Origin: Nocardia alba NBRC 108234
Lineage (GTDB): Bacteria > Actinomycetota > Actinomycetes > Mycobacteriales > Mycobacteriaceae
DNA: 64,000 nt
Direction: 5' to 3'
Assembly: GCF_001612665.1 (NCBI RefSeq)
Contig: NZ_BDAX01000006.1
Span: forward strand, 1-64,000
Shown here: positions 43,583-52,097 of the stretch, piece by piece
Numbering within the stretch: the stretch's first letter is position 1
How the letters are laid out: each line of letters starts with the position of its first letter
The notes under the pieces: model-generated
Told to the model about the DNA's origin: nothing
Databases searched by the model: none
The model's input: the letters and a program-made list of their open reading frames with translations, nothing else
Position numbers and translations under genes: made by a program

Positions 43583-45226
43583 ATGGCTGAGTTCACCGGG
43601 GCGGGACCGCGCCCGCTGTTCGGTCGGATTTCGCTGCCGCACCTACTCATTGCGCAGGTCCTCGGCCTGATCGCGGGGGTTGTCGCGCTGGTCGTCGGGC
43701 TCGCTCCGCTGCCGTCGCTCGCCATCGCCCTCGTGGTGGCGCTGGTGCCGCTGATCCCGATCGGCAAGCGCACGATCCTCGATTGGATCTCGACCGTTCG
43801 CCGGTATTCCGGCAAGCGCGACTACACACTCGGCGACACCGTCGACTTCCGTGACACCGACGGGCGTTCACTCGGCCTGTACTGGGACGGCAGTCGTGTG
43901 GTCACCGTCGTCGAGGTGCTGCCGCCACGCGGCGGGCTGACCAGAATCGCCCGCACCGCCGTGCACGCCTCACACCTGTTGCCGCTGCCCGAACTTGCCG
44001 CGTGCCTCAATCAGCACGACATCCTCCTGAGCGGGATCGACATCATCAGCCACGGCCACCGCAGCCGGTCCGGTACGCCGGCGGGCGCGATCTACGAATC
44101 GCTGCTCGGCCCGCTGCCCGCGACCGCGCACCGCACGGTATGGCTGGCGATCAGCTTCGACGCGGTGGCCTGCCCCGATGCGACGGCCCGTCGTGGTGGC
44201 GGCACCGATGGCGCCTCCCGCTCGGTCACCATCGCCACCCAGCGGATCATGCGCACGCTCGAGGACGCCGACTGCAACGCGCGCATCCTCACCGCGCCGG
44301 AGATCCGGAAGGCCGTGCAGCAGATCACCGCCGGTCTCGACCCGCGCACGCTGAGTCAGCGGTGGAAGTACGCCGAGATCGGCAATGCGGTGAACATCGG
44401 CAGTGCGGTGGATCCCAAGCAACTCGGTTCGGATCTGCTCGCACAGCTGTGGGTCGCGCCGTCGCGGGGCACCACGGTCGCCGTGCGGCTGCGTCCCGGT
44501 AGCGACGCCGAGTCCGTGAGTGTCGGCGCCGCATGGCGATTGACCGCGCGTGAACTGCCGGAGAAGACCAAGTCCAAGGGCATGGTGTCGATGAGCGGGC
44601 GTCATCGCGACGCGCTGCTGGCGCACCTGCCCATCGCGGTGCCCGGCGTCGACGACACGATCCCGACCATCGAGTACCCGATCGACGTCATCGGCGCGCT
44701 GCATCTGCCGTCTTCGGGTTGCGGGCAGCTGCTCGGCTCCGACGACGAGGGCAACGGCGTCGCCACCAGGATCGTCGGCGCCGGTATCTCCACCGTGTAT
44801 GTCGCCGGTGAGCTGTATCTGGCGCAGCAGTTGGTGTTTCGCGCGCTGGCTGTGGGCGAGCGGGTGCTGGTGCGCACCGACCGGGCGCAGGCCTGGGAGC
44901 AGTTGGTGACCACCGTCGGCAATCCGGAGCGGCTGACCATCGCCGTCGAAACACACCAGTCCGACGCGGGTTTCACCGCGACAGTGGTGGACGGCGTACT
45001 CGCGCCCGCCCCGCACGCCGGTGTCACCACGATCTATCTCACCGGCGATCCGAACGGCTGGCCCGCTTCGCGTCCCGACCTGGAGATCTACCAGCCCGGT
45101 GCGATCGGCAACCGGGTGGTGCTGCGTACGGGAACGACCAGGGTGAATCTCACGCTGGTGTCGATTCCGCGTGAGTCGACCTATATCGGCCAGCCGCGCG
45201 GTCAGCGCACGATGGCGTCGGCCTGA
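43583..45226 (+). CDS. eccE: ESX-4 membrane protein EccE
   Basis: A 547-aa peripheral component of the ESX membrane complex. Two N-terminal TM helices (about 19-58: LLIAQVLGLIAGVVALVVGL, LPSLAIALVVALVPLIPIG) are followed by a soluble alpha/beta domain containing YWDGSRVVTVVEVLPP. The ATG at 43583 follows GGGGGAGGAAC. The ESX-4 of M. tuberculosis lacks eccE, whereas ESX-4 loci of M. abscessus and nocardiae keep it, so the system here has the complete EccB-C-D-E plus MycP set. Confidence 0.9.
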   Translation: MAEFTGAGPRPLFGRISLPHLLIAQVLGLIAGVVALVVGLAPLPSLAIALVVALVPLIPIGKRTILDWISTVRRYSGKRDYTLGDTVDFRDTDGRSLGLYWDGSRVVTVVEVLPPRGGLTRIARTAVHASHLLPLPELAACLNQHDILLSGIDIISHGHRSRSGTPAGAIYESLLGPLPATAHRTVWLAISFDAVACPDATARRGGGTDGASRSVTIATQRIMRTLEDADCNARILTAPEIRKAVQQITAGLDPRTLSQRWKYAEIGNAVNIGSAVDPKQLGSDLLAQLWVAPSRGTTVAVRLRPGSDAESVSVGAAWRLTARELPEKTKSKGMVSMSGRHRDALLAHLPIAVPGVDDTIPTIEYPIDVIGALHLPSSGCGQLLGSDDEGNGVATRIVGAGISTVYVAGELYLAQQLVFRALAVGERVLVRTDRAQAWEQLVTTVGNPERLTIAVETHQSDAGFTATVVDGVLAPAPHAGVTTIYLTGDPNGWPASRPDLEIYQPGAIGNRVVLRTGTTRVNLTLVSIPRESTYIGQPRGQRTMASA

Positions 45227-45244
45227 TCGGTTCGCCGTACCGAC

Positions 45245-45805
45245 TCAGCCCGGATAGGGTTCCACGGTCCTAGCCGCCCGCAAAGTCGTTCCCCACCAGG
45301 CCAATTGGTTCAGCATGCGGTCGCACGCGTCGATCGCGGCGGCGTCGTCGGTCATGCCGGTCTTGTCGAAGCGGCGTTTGGCCTGGGCGAAGCTCACCGA
45401 TTCGCGCACCGACACCATGTGCAGCTCCGCGATCACCTGACGCAACTGCTCGACCGCGCGCAACCCACCCGACAGCCCGCCATAGGACACGAACCCGATC
45501 GGCTTGGCCCGCCACTCGTACTTGGCGCTGTCGAGCGCGGTCTTCAGTGCGGCCGGATACCCGTGGTTGTACTCGGAGGTGACGGCGACGAACGCGTCCG
45601 CACCGGCCAACCTGGCCCGGAACGCCTCGACCTCCGGCGTTTCGGTGAGGTCGACGGGCAGCGCCAGATCACGCAGATCGAGCACCCCCACCTCGAATTC
45701 CGGCCGCTCCCCCAGCGCGGTCACCAGCCAGCCTGCCACCACGGGCGCGAATCGCTCGGGCCGGGTGCTGGCGACGATGATCTCCAACCGCAGCGGTGCA
45801 TTCAT
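45245..45805 (-). CDS. NAD(P)H-dependent FMN reductase family protein
   Basis: A 186-aa flavodoxin-like reductase. RLEIIVASTRPERFAPVVAGWL binds the FMN phosphate. VTSEYNHGYPAALKTALDSAKYEW and FVSYGGLSGGLRAVEQLR are the flavin-site loops of the NADPH-dependent FMN reductase family. It has full length, no TM, and ends 18 bp from the eccE stop in convergent orientation. It is probably a stand-alone oxidoreductase (quinone, chromate or azo-compound reduction are usual activities) with no visible link to secretion. Confidence 0.9.
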   Translation of the reverse strand: MNAPLRLEIIVASTRPERFAPVVAGWLVTALGERPEFEVGVLDLRDLALPVDLTETPEVEAFRARLAGADAFVAVTSEYNHGYPAALKTALDSAKYEWRAKPIGFVSYGGLSGGLRAVEQLRQVIAELHMVSVRESVSFAQAKRRFDKTGMTDDAAAIDACDRMLNQLAWWGTTLRAARTVEPYPG

Positions 45806-45888
45806 GGCGCCGAGCTTATCGACCGCGATTCGCCCCGGTACCGCAGCCGCTGATCCGGTCGTGCACGATAGTGCTGTCGGTTTCGTTC

Positions 45889-46890
45889 ATGGAGCGCTGG
45901 GGGTCGCGCGTGATTGTCGGACGTTGGCAGTTGGTGGAGACGTTGGGGACGTCGAGAGATTGGTCGATGCTGACCGCGGGGACCACGCCGCGCGAGTGGG
46001 CGTCGTATCAACGGGCTGTGCCCGCCCGGTTGCAGCCGCTGATCGCGGCCGCGCACCAGACGGGAGCGCCGGTGGAGGAGTTGTTGCCGAAGTCGCGTAA
46101 TTCCTGGTCGGAGTTGCGGTTTCGCGCGGTTCCGGTGTTGTGGCCGGATTCGTCGGTGCACGCGGTGAAGGTGTGGGTGGGACCGCGAGCTCCGGCGGAG
46201 GAGCTGGGGGTGGCCCCGTTCCAGGTCGACGCGCACGCGCGCGTGGTACGCACTCATCCTGCCGGACTCGGACCCCACTTCGGTTCGACCCCGGTCGAAT
46301 ACAGCGGCGCCGAGCCGTTCGAGCGCATCGAGCGCTTCGATCAGGCTCTGGAATTCGTTGCCGCGCTGCACCGTTCGCAACCGAGTAGCCGGTGGTCGGG
46401 TGTCGCCACTGTCCATTCGAAGTCGGGTCCGCGCTCGTTGCTGGTGGCCGCGCGCAACGGCGACGACACACAGCGGTTCGCCTGGCGTGGACTGGCCGTC
46501 GACGTCACCGATAGCGTTGCCCCGCAACTCAAGTCGTTCGAGGCCACGACGCTCGACCTGCTACGCGAGTCCCAACCCGGTCTCTACCTGGTCATCGTCG
46601 ACACGGCCCAGTTTCGCGCGGTGCGGTGGGTCACCGAGCCGGTGCCGGGGTTGACCTGGCGCGGGGTCGACGAGCGGACCGTCCCGCATCCCGACGATCG
46701 GCCCCGGATCGCCGCACTGCGGGCCGAGGTCTTGGCCGGTGCCACGCGCGCGGGGCTGCGCGGGTTGCGACTGGCCGCCGAGGCCGGCGGCTGGCTCACC
46801 GTCGACGTCGAGGTGTCACCGCTGCCCGGCGGCGGCGCGGCGCCTGCTTTCCTGCTCGCTCAGTTGCAGGTCACCGCGCAGCCGGGGTGA
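45889..46890 (+). CDS. PAS-like sensory protein of unknown role
   Basis: A 333-aa soluble protein; ATG 45889 is chosen over an upstream start without ribosome site. The N-terminal half includes a beta-rich GAF/PAS-like part (WSELRFRAVPVLWPDSSVHAVKVWVG). The C-terminal half has a PAS signature (WRGVDERTVPHPDDRPRIAALRAEV). There is no kinase, HTH or cyclase domain, so it would be a sensor subunit or a small-molecule binding protein. Its stop codon directly abuts the stop of the phosphorylase gene. Confidence 0.6.
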   Translation: MERWGSRVIVGRWQLVETLGTSRDWSMLTAGTTPREWASYQRAVPARLQPLIAAAHQTGAPVEELLPKSRNSWSELRFRAVPVLWPDSSVHAVKVWVGPRAPAEELGVAPFQVDAHARVVRTHPAGLGPHFGSTPVEYSGAEPFERIERFDQALEFVAALHRSQPSSRWSGVATVHSKSGPRSLLVAARNGDDTQRFAWRGLAVDVTDSVAPQLKSFEATTLDLLRESQPGLYLVIVDTAQFRAVRWVTEPVPGLTWRGVDERTVPHPDDRPRIAALRAEVLAGATRAGLRGLRLAAEAGGWLTVDVEVSPLPGGGAAPAFLLAQLQVTAQPG

Positions 46891-47772
46891 TCACGGCAGT
46901 TCGAAGGGCAGCGATACCCCAGCGTGCACGCGGCAGCGCTCGCAGGTATCGGTGCCCTCGACCGCGGTGACCGCGCGGCGCATGAGCTCCTTGAAGGGGC
47001 CGAGGTTCTTCTTGAATTCGGCGAACACGTCGACCGCGTGCACACCGTCACCCTCTTCGAGACCGGCGTCCAGGTCGGTGACGAGAGCGACTGCCGCGTA
47101 GCACATTTCGAGTTCACGTGCGAGGACGGCTTCGGGATGTCCGGTCATGTTGACCAGGTCCCAGCCCTGCCCGGCGAACCAGCGGCTCTCGGCGCGGGTG
47201 GAGAAACGCGGACCCTGGACGACGACCATCGTGCCGGAATCCTCGACCCGGAGACCACCGATGGACGGCACCGCCTCCGATGACGGCGCTTGTGCGAGAC
47301 CCGCGTGGTCCGGCTCGGCGACCACTCGCGGACCCGCCGCGCGCACCGCCGCGGCGCGCAGATCATCGCAGTAGGGGTCGGCGAAGGAAACGTGGACGCC
47401 GCCGCCGTCGAAGTAGGTCTGTGGGCGACCCGAGGTCCGGTCGACGAGCTGGTCCGGCACCGCCACGGTGCCCGGCCCCCAATCGGCGCGCAGGCTCCCG
47501 ACCGCGCACGGCGCGAACACCCGGCGAACCCCGAGCGAACGCAGCGCCCACATATTCGCCTGGTACGGCAGGGTGTGCGGCGCGAACTCGTGCTGCTTGC
47601 CGTGCCGAGGCAGGAAGGCGACGGCGCGGCCTTCGACCTCCCCGATCGCGACCGGCGCGCTCGGCGCGCCATACGGTGTGTCGACCTCGACGTGCACCGC
47701 GTCGTGGTCGAAGAAGTCATAGAAACCGCTGCCGCCGATGACGGCGAGGGCGGGCCGGGGAAGCGAACTCAT
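46891..47772 (-). CDS. S-methyl-5'-thioadenosine phosphorylase / purine nucleoside phosphorylase family
   Basis: A 293-aa enzyme of the MTA phosphorylase branch of PNP family 2, which cleaves methylthioadenosine to adenine and methylthioribose-1-phosphate in methionine salvage. IGGSGFYDF, FLPRHGKQHEFAPH, VQGPRFSTRAESRWF and NMTGHPEAVLARELEMCYA are the family motifs. The start at 47772 follows these; upstream codons are dropped. The ending with a Cys pair (DTCERCRVH) is a feature of actinobacterial homologues. It is divergent from csoR, 134 bp away. Confidence 0.92.
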   Translation of the reverse strand: MSSLPRPALAVIGGSGFYDFFDHDAVHVEVDTPYGAPSAPVAIGEVEGRAVAFLPRHGKQHEFAPHTLPYQANMWALRSLGVRRVFAPCAVGSLRADWGPGTVAVPDQLVDRTSGRPQTYFDGGGVHVSFADPYCDDLRAAAVRAAGPRVVAEPDHAGLAQAPSSEAVPSIGGLRVEDSGTMVVVQGPRFSTRAESRWFAGQGWDLVNMTGHPEAVLARELEMCYAAVALVTDLDAGLEEGDGVHAVDVFAEFKKNLGPFKELMRRAVTAVEGTDTCERCRVHAGVSLPFELP

Positions 47773-47847
47773 GGCCCGATTCTTCCGCCCGGGCAGACCG
47801 CGCCCAGCACCGGGGGACCTGTCATCTGACAACGCGACCCGGAAACT

Positions 47848-47865
47848 GTACCCTAGGGGGGTATT
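47848..47865. promoter_or_regulatory. CsoR-type operator
   Basis: GTACCCTAGGGGGGTATT is a pseudo-palindrome (TACCC...GGGTA) of the kind bound by CsoR-family copper repressors, 41 bp before the CsoR-like start. It lies in the 134-bp gap shared with the phosphorylase gene, so it could also affect that promoter. Confidence 0.6.
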
Positions 47866-47906
47866 AGTTCGCCACGCGAGCTACCAGGCAGGCGAGGAGA
47901 TCTACG

Positions 47907-48233
47907 GTGACCACACCCACCCCCGACACCGCGACCGGCGACGAGCACGCGGGCCACGGCTACATCACCGCCAAGGACGACTACCTCAAGCGCCTGCGCC
48001 GCATCGAGGGACAGTCGCGTGGGCTCCAGCGGATGGTCGAAGAGGAGAAGTACTGCATCGACATCCTCACCCAGGTCTCCGCCATGACCAAAGCCCTGCA
48101 GGCCGTCGCGATGGGACTGCTCGAGGACCACATCTCGCACTGTGTCGTCGACGCGGCGATCGCGGGCGGCCCCGAGGCCGAAGCCAAGATCAAAGAGGCC
48201 ACCGACGCGATCGCCCGGCTGGTCAGATCCTGA
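47907..48233 (+). CDS. csoR: CsoR-family copper-sensing repressor
   Basis: A 108-aa all-helical DUF156 protein. The Cu(I) ligand set is exact for CsoR: Cys50, His75 and Cys79 with the 25- and 4-residue spacing of M. tuberculosis CsoR (C36-H61-C65). This favours copper over the formaldehyde (FrmR) or nickel (RcnR) branches. Basic DNA-binding residues are in KRLRRIEGQSRGLQR. A GTG start follows GGAG. No copper ATPase or chaperone gene is adjacent, so its targets are elsewhere or limited to autoregulation at 47848. Confidence 0.88.
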   Translation: MTTPTPDTATGDEHAGHGYITAKDDYLKRLRRIEGQSRGLQRMVEEEKYCIDILTQVSAMTKALQAVAMGLLEDHISHCVVDAAIAGGPEAEAKIKEATDAIARLVRS

Positions 48234-48365
48234 CATCGCGGGTCGCCGGGCCCCGTTGAAGCGCCCGACACACTCGCGCGCGGTGTCCCGGCGGCGGTGA
48301 GTGAGCGTGTTTACTGGTGGTTGCCAGCAGGATGCTCGTCGACGCACCACCTGGAGGACACGTCC

Positions 48366-49742
48366 ATGTCTGCCGATTCCGCCGTCCTGTCCGTGCGCTC
48401 CGAGGACGGCCGCTCGTTCGTCGTCGACAACGCCGCGGCCAGCCCCTTCCCCGCCGGTTCCCTCATCGTGGTCAGTTGCGCGGGCCGCAGGCAGCTCGCG
48501 CTGGTCGAGGAACGCACGGCGACAGTGCCTGTCGGGTTGCGCGGCAGGTTGATCGGCGAACTCACCGCAGAGGGAATCGACACCAGGGCAAGTCACGCCT
48601 TCGACGGCGGCGAGATCAGCCCCGCCGATCGCGACACCGTCGCCGCGCTGCACCACACCACGGGCGCCGAACTCGAGATCGGGGTGAGCCTGTCCGCGCC
48701 CGGCGGGCCGGCCCGGCTGCTGCCCGCCCGGTTCAATCGGCACACGTTCTGGTGTGGGCAGAGCGGTTCGGGCAAGACCTACGCCCTCGGCGTCGTCCTC
48801 GAACAACTCATCGCGCACACCGCGCTGCCGATCGTCGTCTTCGACCCGAACTCCGATTTCGTCCGTATCGGCGAGGTGCTTCCCGGCGCTACCGGTCCCA
48901 CCGCGGATGCTCTGCGCCAGCGCGATATCCGCGTCCTCCGACCGAAATCCGACCCGCCGGGTCGCCTGCGGGCGAAGTTCATCGACATGCCTCTGACGTC
49001 GAAGGCCGCTGTGTTGCAACTGGATCCGGTGGCCGATCGGGAGGAGTTCAACGAGCTGGTCCATCTGTCATCGGCGATGACCGGCGAAATCCCCGATGTC
49101 CTCGACAATCTGCGCGGCGCCGAGAGTCCCGCGCGCCGCCGCCTCGCGATGCGGGTGGAGAACCTGGGGCTGCTCGACTGGGAGGTCTGGGCGGGAGGCG
49201 ATCGGGCGGTCACCGACATCGTCGCCGAACGCCCCGACGTGACGGTCCTGGATCTCGGTGGGTTCTCCACGCCCGCACAGCAACTCGTTGTCGCACTGTC
49301 ACTGCTCGACGATCTGTGGGCCAGACGCGAAGAACGTCGCCCGGTCCTGCTGGTGATCGACGAAGCCCACAACCTCGCCTCGCCCCGACTCGATTCGCCG
49401 GTGGCCGTCGCGGTGTGCGAGCGATTGATCCAGATCGCCGCCGAGGGACGCAAGTTCGGACTGTGGTTGCTGCTCTCGACACAACGTCCGTCGAAGGTGC
49501 ACCCCGGCATCATCTCCCAGTGCGACAACCTCGCCCTGATGAAGATGACCTCCCCGGCCGACCTGGCCGAACTCGGGACCTACTTCGGCTACGCCCCGAG
49601 CGGCCTGCTCGCCCAGGCGCCCTGGTTCCGACAGGGCGAGGCGTTGTTCGCGGGCGGATTCGTCCCGACGCCCGCGTTGGCCGAAGTGAACGCCCGGCTG
49701 ACCCGTGAGGCGGGCGCCGATGTCGCGGTGCCGCTGCGATGA
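48366..49742 (+). CDS. HerA-like / DUF87 ATPase
   Basis: A 458-aa P-loop ATPase. The N-terminal beta-barrel region is a HAS-barrel-like segment (about 10-110). Walker A is GQSGSGKT (131-138) and Walker B LLVIDEAHN, with sensor-like STQRPSKVHPGIISQCDNLALMKM. Bacterial HerA-type ATPases form hexameric DNA translocases and sometimes pair with nucleases (NurA) in repair or phage defence. No nuclease gene is adjacent here, so its partner is unknown. GGAGG precedes ATG 48366 by eight bases. Confidence 0.88.
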   Translation: MSADSAVLSVRSEDGRSFVVDNAAASPFPAGSLIVVSCAGRRQLALVEERTATVPVGLRGRLIGELTAEGIDTRASHAFDGGEISPADRDTVAALHHTTGAELEIGVSLSAPGGPARLLPARFNRHTFWCGQSGSGKTYALGVVLEQLIAHTALPIVVFDPNSDFVRIGEVLPGATGPTADALRQRDIRVLRPKSDPPGRLRAKFIDMPLTSKAAVLQLDPVADREEFNELVHLSSAMTGEIPDVLDNLRGAESPARRRLAMRVENLGLLDWEVWAGGDRAVTDIVAERPDVTVLDLGGFSTPAQQLVVALSLLDDLWARREERRPVLLVIDEAHNLASPRLDSPVAVAVCERLIQIAAEGRKFGLWLLLSTQRPSKVHPGIISQCDNLALMKMTSPADLAELGTYFGYAPSGLLAQAPWFRQGEALFAGGFVPTPALAEVNARLTREAGADVAVPLR

Positions 49743-49780
49743 CGTCGGGCTTCGTCGCCCTGTGGTTCGCGGCCGTCGTC

Positions 49781-50731
49781 TCAGGACCCCGCGAGTCCGA
49801 CTCGTACCGGCTCACGCCGCACGACCCGGCCACTCGGCACCCGCAGCGACTGCGAGCGCTCCCCGCGGGGCGCGGGGGCCACGACCGGACGCACGCCCCG
49901 ACCGAGATCCAGATCGGCGTAGAGCAGGCCCTCCTGGCCCTCCGCCAGCGGTGCGGCGAGTTCGAGTCCACCGGGTCCGAAGATCCGTGAGACCCCGCCG
50001 CCACCACGCAGCAGACGCCGCTCCGGCATCCGCGCGTCGACGACCTCCCAGCCCGCCACCGGCACCACCGCGACGGGCGCGACGACATAGGTCGACCCGT
50101 CCATCGCGTAGCGGACACTGGCGGCGGTATTCAGATCGGGCCCCCATTCTTTGCCCTCGCCGTAATACACGGTAAAGCCCGACCACGCGGCGACGTGGAT
50201 CTGCTCGCGCTGTTCGTGCATCCGCGCGCGCAGGTCGGCACGGAGGTGGTCGGCACCGCCGAGCACACCGATCCGGCCGTGCACGGTGTCGCGAACCAGC
50301 GGTTCCCCACCGGACGCGGCATTGAAGACCGTGCGTTCGAGCCCGGTCGGTTCCGCTTTGCGAGCGATGGTGACGGTGCCGTCGGCATCGATCAACGCCT
50401 GCGACATGAAAACCTCATGTCCGGCCCGCTCGGCAATGCCGATCGAGACGTGCACGCCCGTGCGGCGGGCGGCGTAGGCGATGGCGCGCAGTTCGGGGCC
50501 GTCGGCGGTCAGCGCGTTGGCCAGGTATCTGGCCAGGAATTCCTCGCCCCAATCGACCGAATTGAGCCACATCCACCACGGAAATCCGGGGAGAAATGTC
50601 TCCGGAAAGGCGAGCACTTGCGCGCCGCCTCGCTCGGCCGACTCGACATATTCGATTGTCTGTTCGACTCCGGCGGACAGATTCAACCACTTCGGCTCGG
50701 CTTGCACCGCTGCCACACGTACTCTACTCAT
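49781..50731 (-). CDS. Nitrilase-superfamily protein lacking catalytic Cys
   Basis: A 316-aa homologue of nitrilases and aldoxime-linked carbon-nitrogen hydrolases. Glu44 in FPETFLPGFP and Lys125 in ARKAEPTGLERTVF are kept, but the nucleophile site reads GRIGVLGGADHLR where the family has the Cys-Trp-Glu-His stretch. Residue 159 is Gly (GGT, complement of 50255-50257), one base from TGT Cys. The rest of the fold, including EQIHVAAW, is intact over full length, so it is a pseudoenzyme or recently inactivated gene. AraC-type regulator genes lie just upstream. Confidence 0.85.
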   Translation of the reverse strand: MSRVRVAAVQAEPKWLNLSAGVEQTIEYVESAERGGAQVLAFPETFLPGFPWWMWLNSVDWGEEFLARYLANALTADGPELRAIAYAARRTGVHVSIGIAERAGHEVFMSQALIDADGTVTIARKAEPTGLERTVFNAASGGEPLVRDTVHGRIGVLGGADHLRADLRARMHEQREQIHVAAWSGFTVYYGEGKEWGPDLNTAASVRYAMDGSTYVVAPVAVVPVAGWEVVDARMPERRLLRGGGGVSRIFGPGGLELAAPLAEGQEGLLYADLDLGRGVRPVVAPAPRGERSQSLRVPSGRVVRREPVRVGLAGS

Positions 50732-50900
50732 CGTGTCCCCTATGTCGCCCAACCATTGAAGAGTGTTCAATTCACTCTCTCGCAGAATGGCGCCATACAA
50801 ACTGTCATACCGTGCCAGTTCACTGACCGTGTGTGCCAATCCGGCGATTTCGATGAGTTTTGCCCGGGTTCTGGCGAATATCGCCCGGTAACGGGCGGGA

Positions 50901-51851
50901 TCAGACGGCCAGCGCGCTCGACGCGAGCATGCGGAATTCGCCGGGGGTCATACCTGTTTCCAACCGGAAGGCCCGGAAGAAGTGTCGTTCGGAAGCGAAG
51001 CCGGAAGCGAGCGCGACGGTCGCCGTCGCCCGGCCGGGGTCACGGGTGAGCAGCGTGCGCGCGCATTCCACCCGCATACGCCGCAATACGGCACTGAGCC
51101 CGTCTTCCACATCACCGAAGAGCCGGTACAGCGTTCTGCGCGATACCAGGCAGGCGCGGGCGATATCGTCGATCGTCAAGCTCGGGTCGGCGCACCTGGT
51201 CCGCATGAAAGCGAGCACCTGCTCGCGCGACAATGCCTGCGCGGGTTGATCCGACGGGATTTCCGCCGCGGCCAGCCGGATCGCCGAGGCGAGCAATTTG
51301 ATGCCGTTGACGGCCAGGACGGTCGCATGGCCGGGCGAGCTCTGCTGGATGCGGGCCAGATCGCGAAAGAAGCCGGCGACCACCCCACCCGCGCTGTCGG
51401 AGCTGACCGTCACCGCGGTCGGCAACGGGGACGCGCCGGGGCCGAGCTGTTGAAGCAGGACCTCGAGCGGCGTCTGGACCACGACCTGGGACCACGGGCC
51501 GTCGAGGTCCCAGTGATAGGGGCGCGAGGTGTCGTAGAAAACCATGTCACCGGGGCCGACCAGGGCGACTCGACCGTCTTGGTGCAGCAGCCCGGAACCT
51601 TCGGTCAGGATGGAGACGAGCAGGAATTCGCCCGCGGTCTTCGCTATCCCGGCCCGGGTGCGGCGGATCCGCTGGCCGCTCGCGCTGATCGTCGACAGTT
51701 CGAAGCCGGGCTGGCTACTGCGCTCGATCCGGCCGTGGAAGGTGCCCTCGTCACGCGGGTCCGCCATCAGCGGGACGTAACTCTCCGACAGCAGCGACTC
51801 CCATTCGGCAAACGATTCGCGTTCTCCGGCACAAGCCTGCGCATTCTCCAT
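50901..51851 (-). CDS. AraC-family regulator 1
   Basis: A 316-aa protein. The N-terminal about 190 residues form an AraC-binding-like cupin/ligand domain (LVGPGDMVFYDTSRPYHWDLDGPW). The C-terminal about 100 residues hold two helix-turn-helix units (SLTIDDIARACLVSRRTLYRLF and ALASGFASERHFFRAFRLETGMTPGEFR). The start at ATG 51851 has GAGG upstream; GTG 51860 is possible. It is encoded 169 bp upstream of the nitrilase homologue on the same strand and is the likely regulator of it. It is clearly paralogous to the next gene. Confidence 0.9.
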   Translation of the reverse strand: MENAQACAGERESFAEWESLLSESYVPLMADPRDEGTFHGRIERSSQPGFELSTISASGQRIRRTRAGIAKTAGEFLLVSILTEGSGLLHQDGRVALVGPGDMVFYDTSRPYHWDLDGPWSQVVVQTPLEVLLQQLGPGASPLPTAVTVSSDSAGGVVAGFFRDLARIQQSSPGHATVLAVNGIKLLASAIRLAAAEIPSDQPAQALSREQVLAFMRTRCADPSLTIDDIARACLVSRRTLYRLFGDVEDGLSAVLRRMRVECARTLLTRDPGRATATVALASGFASERHFFRAFRLETGMTPGEFRMLASSALAV

Positions 51852-52097
51852 GCCAACCACCTCGCTCCCTATCCGAGTCGAACAGCAAACAGTTGGCGTC
51901 GCACAATATTCGGGATCGCCCGTGGCCGAGCCTGCCAGATCAAGCGTCCAATTTCCATCGATTGTTTCCGAATGGGATGGTCTGCCGATACCGGAAATGC
52001 ATCTAGCACTGACGATTCCAGCGGATATCCGTCCCGGGTCTTTCAGAATGAAACCTCCACGTGAGGTACATCACCTAACCCGGGTTGACGGTAATCG

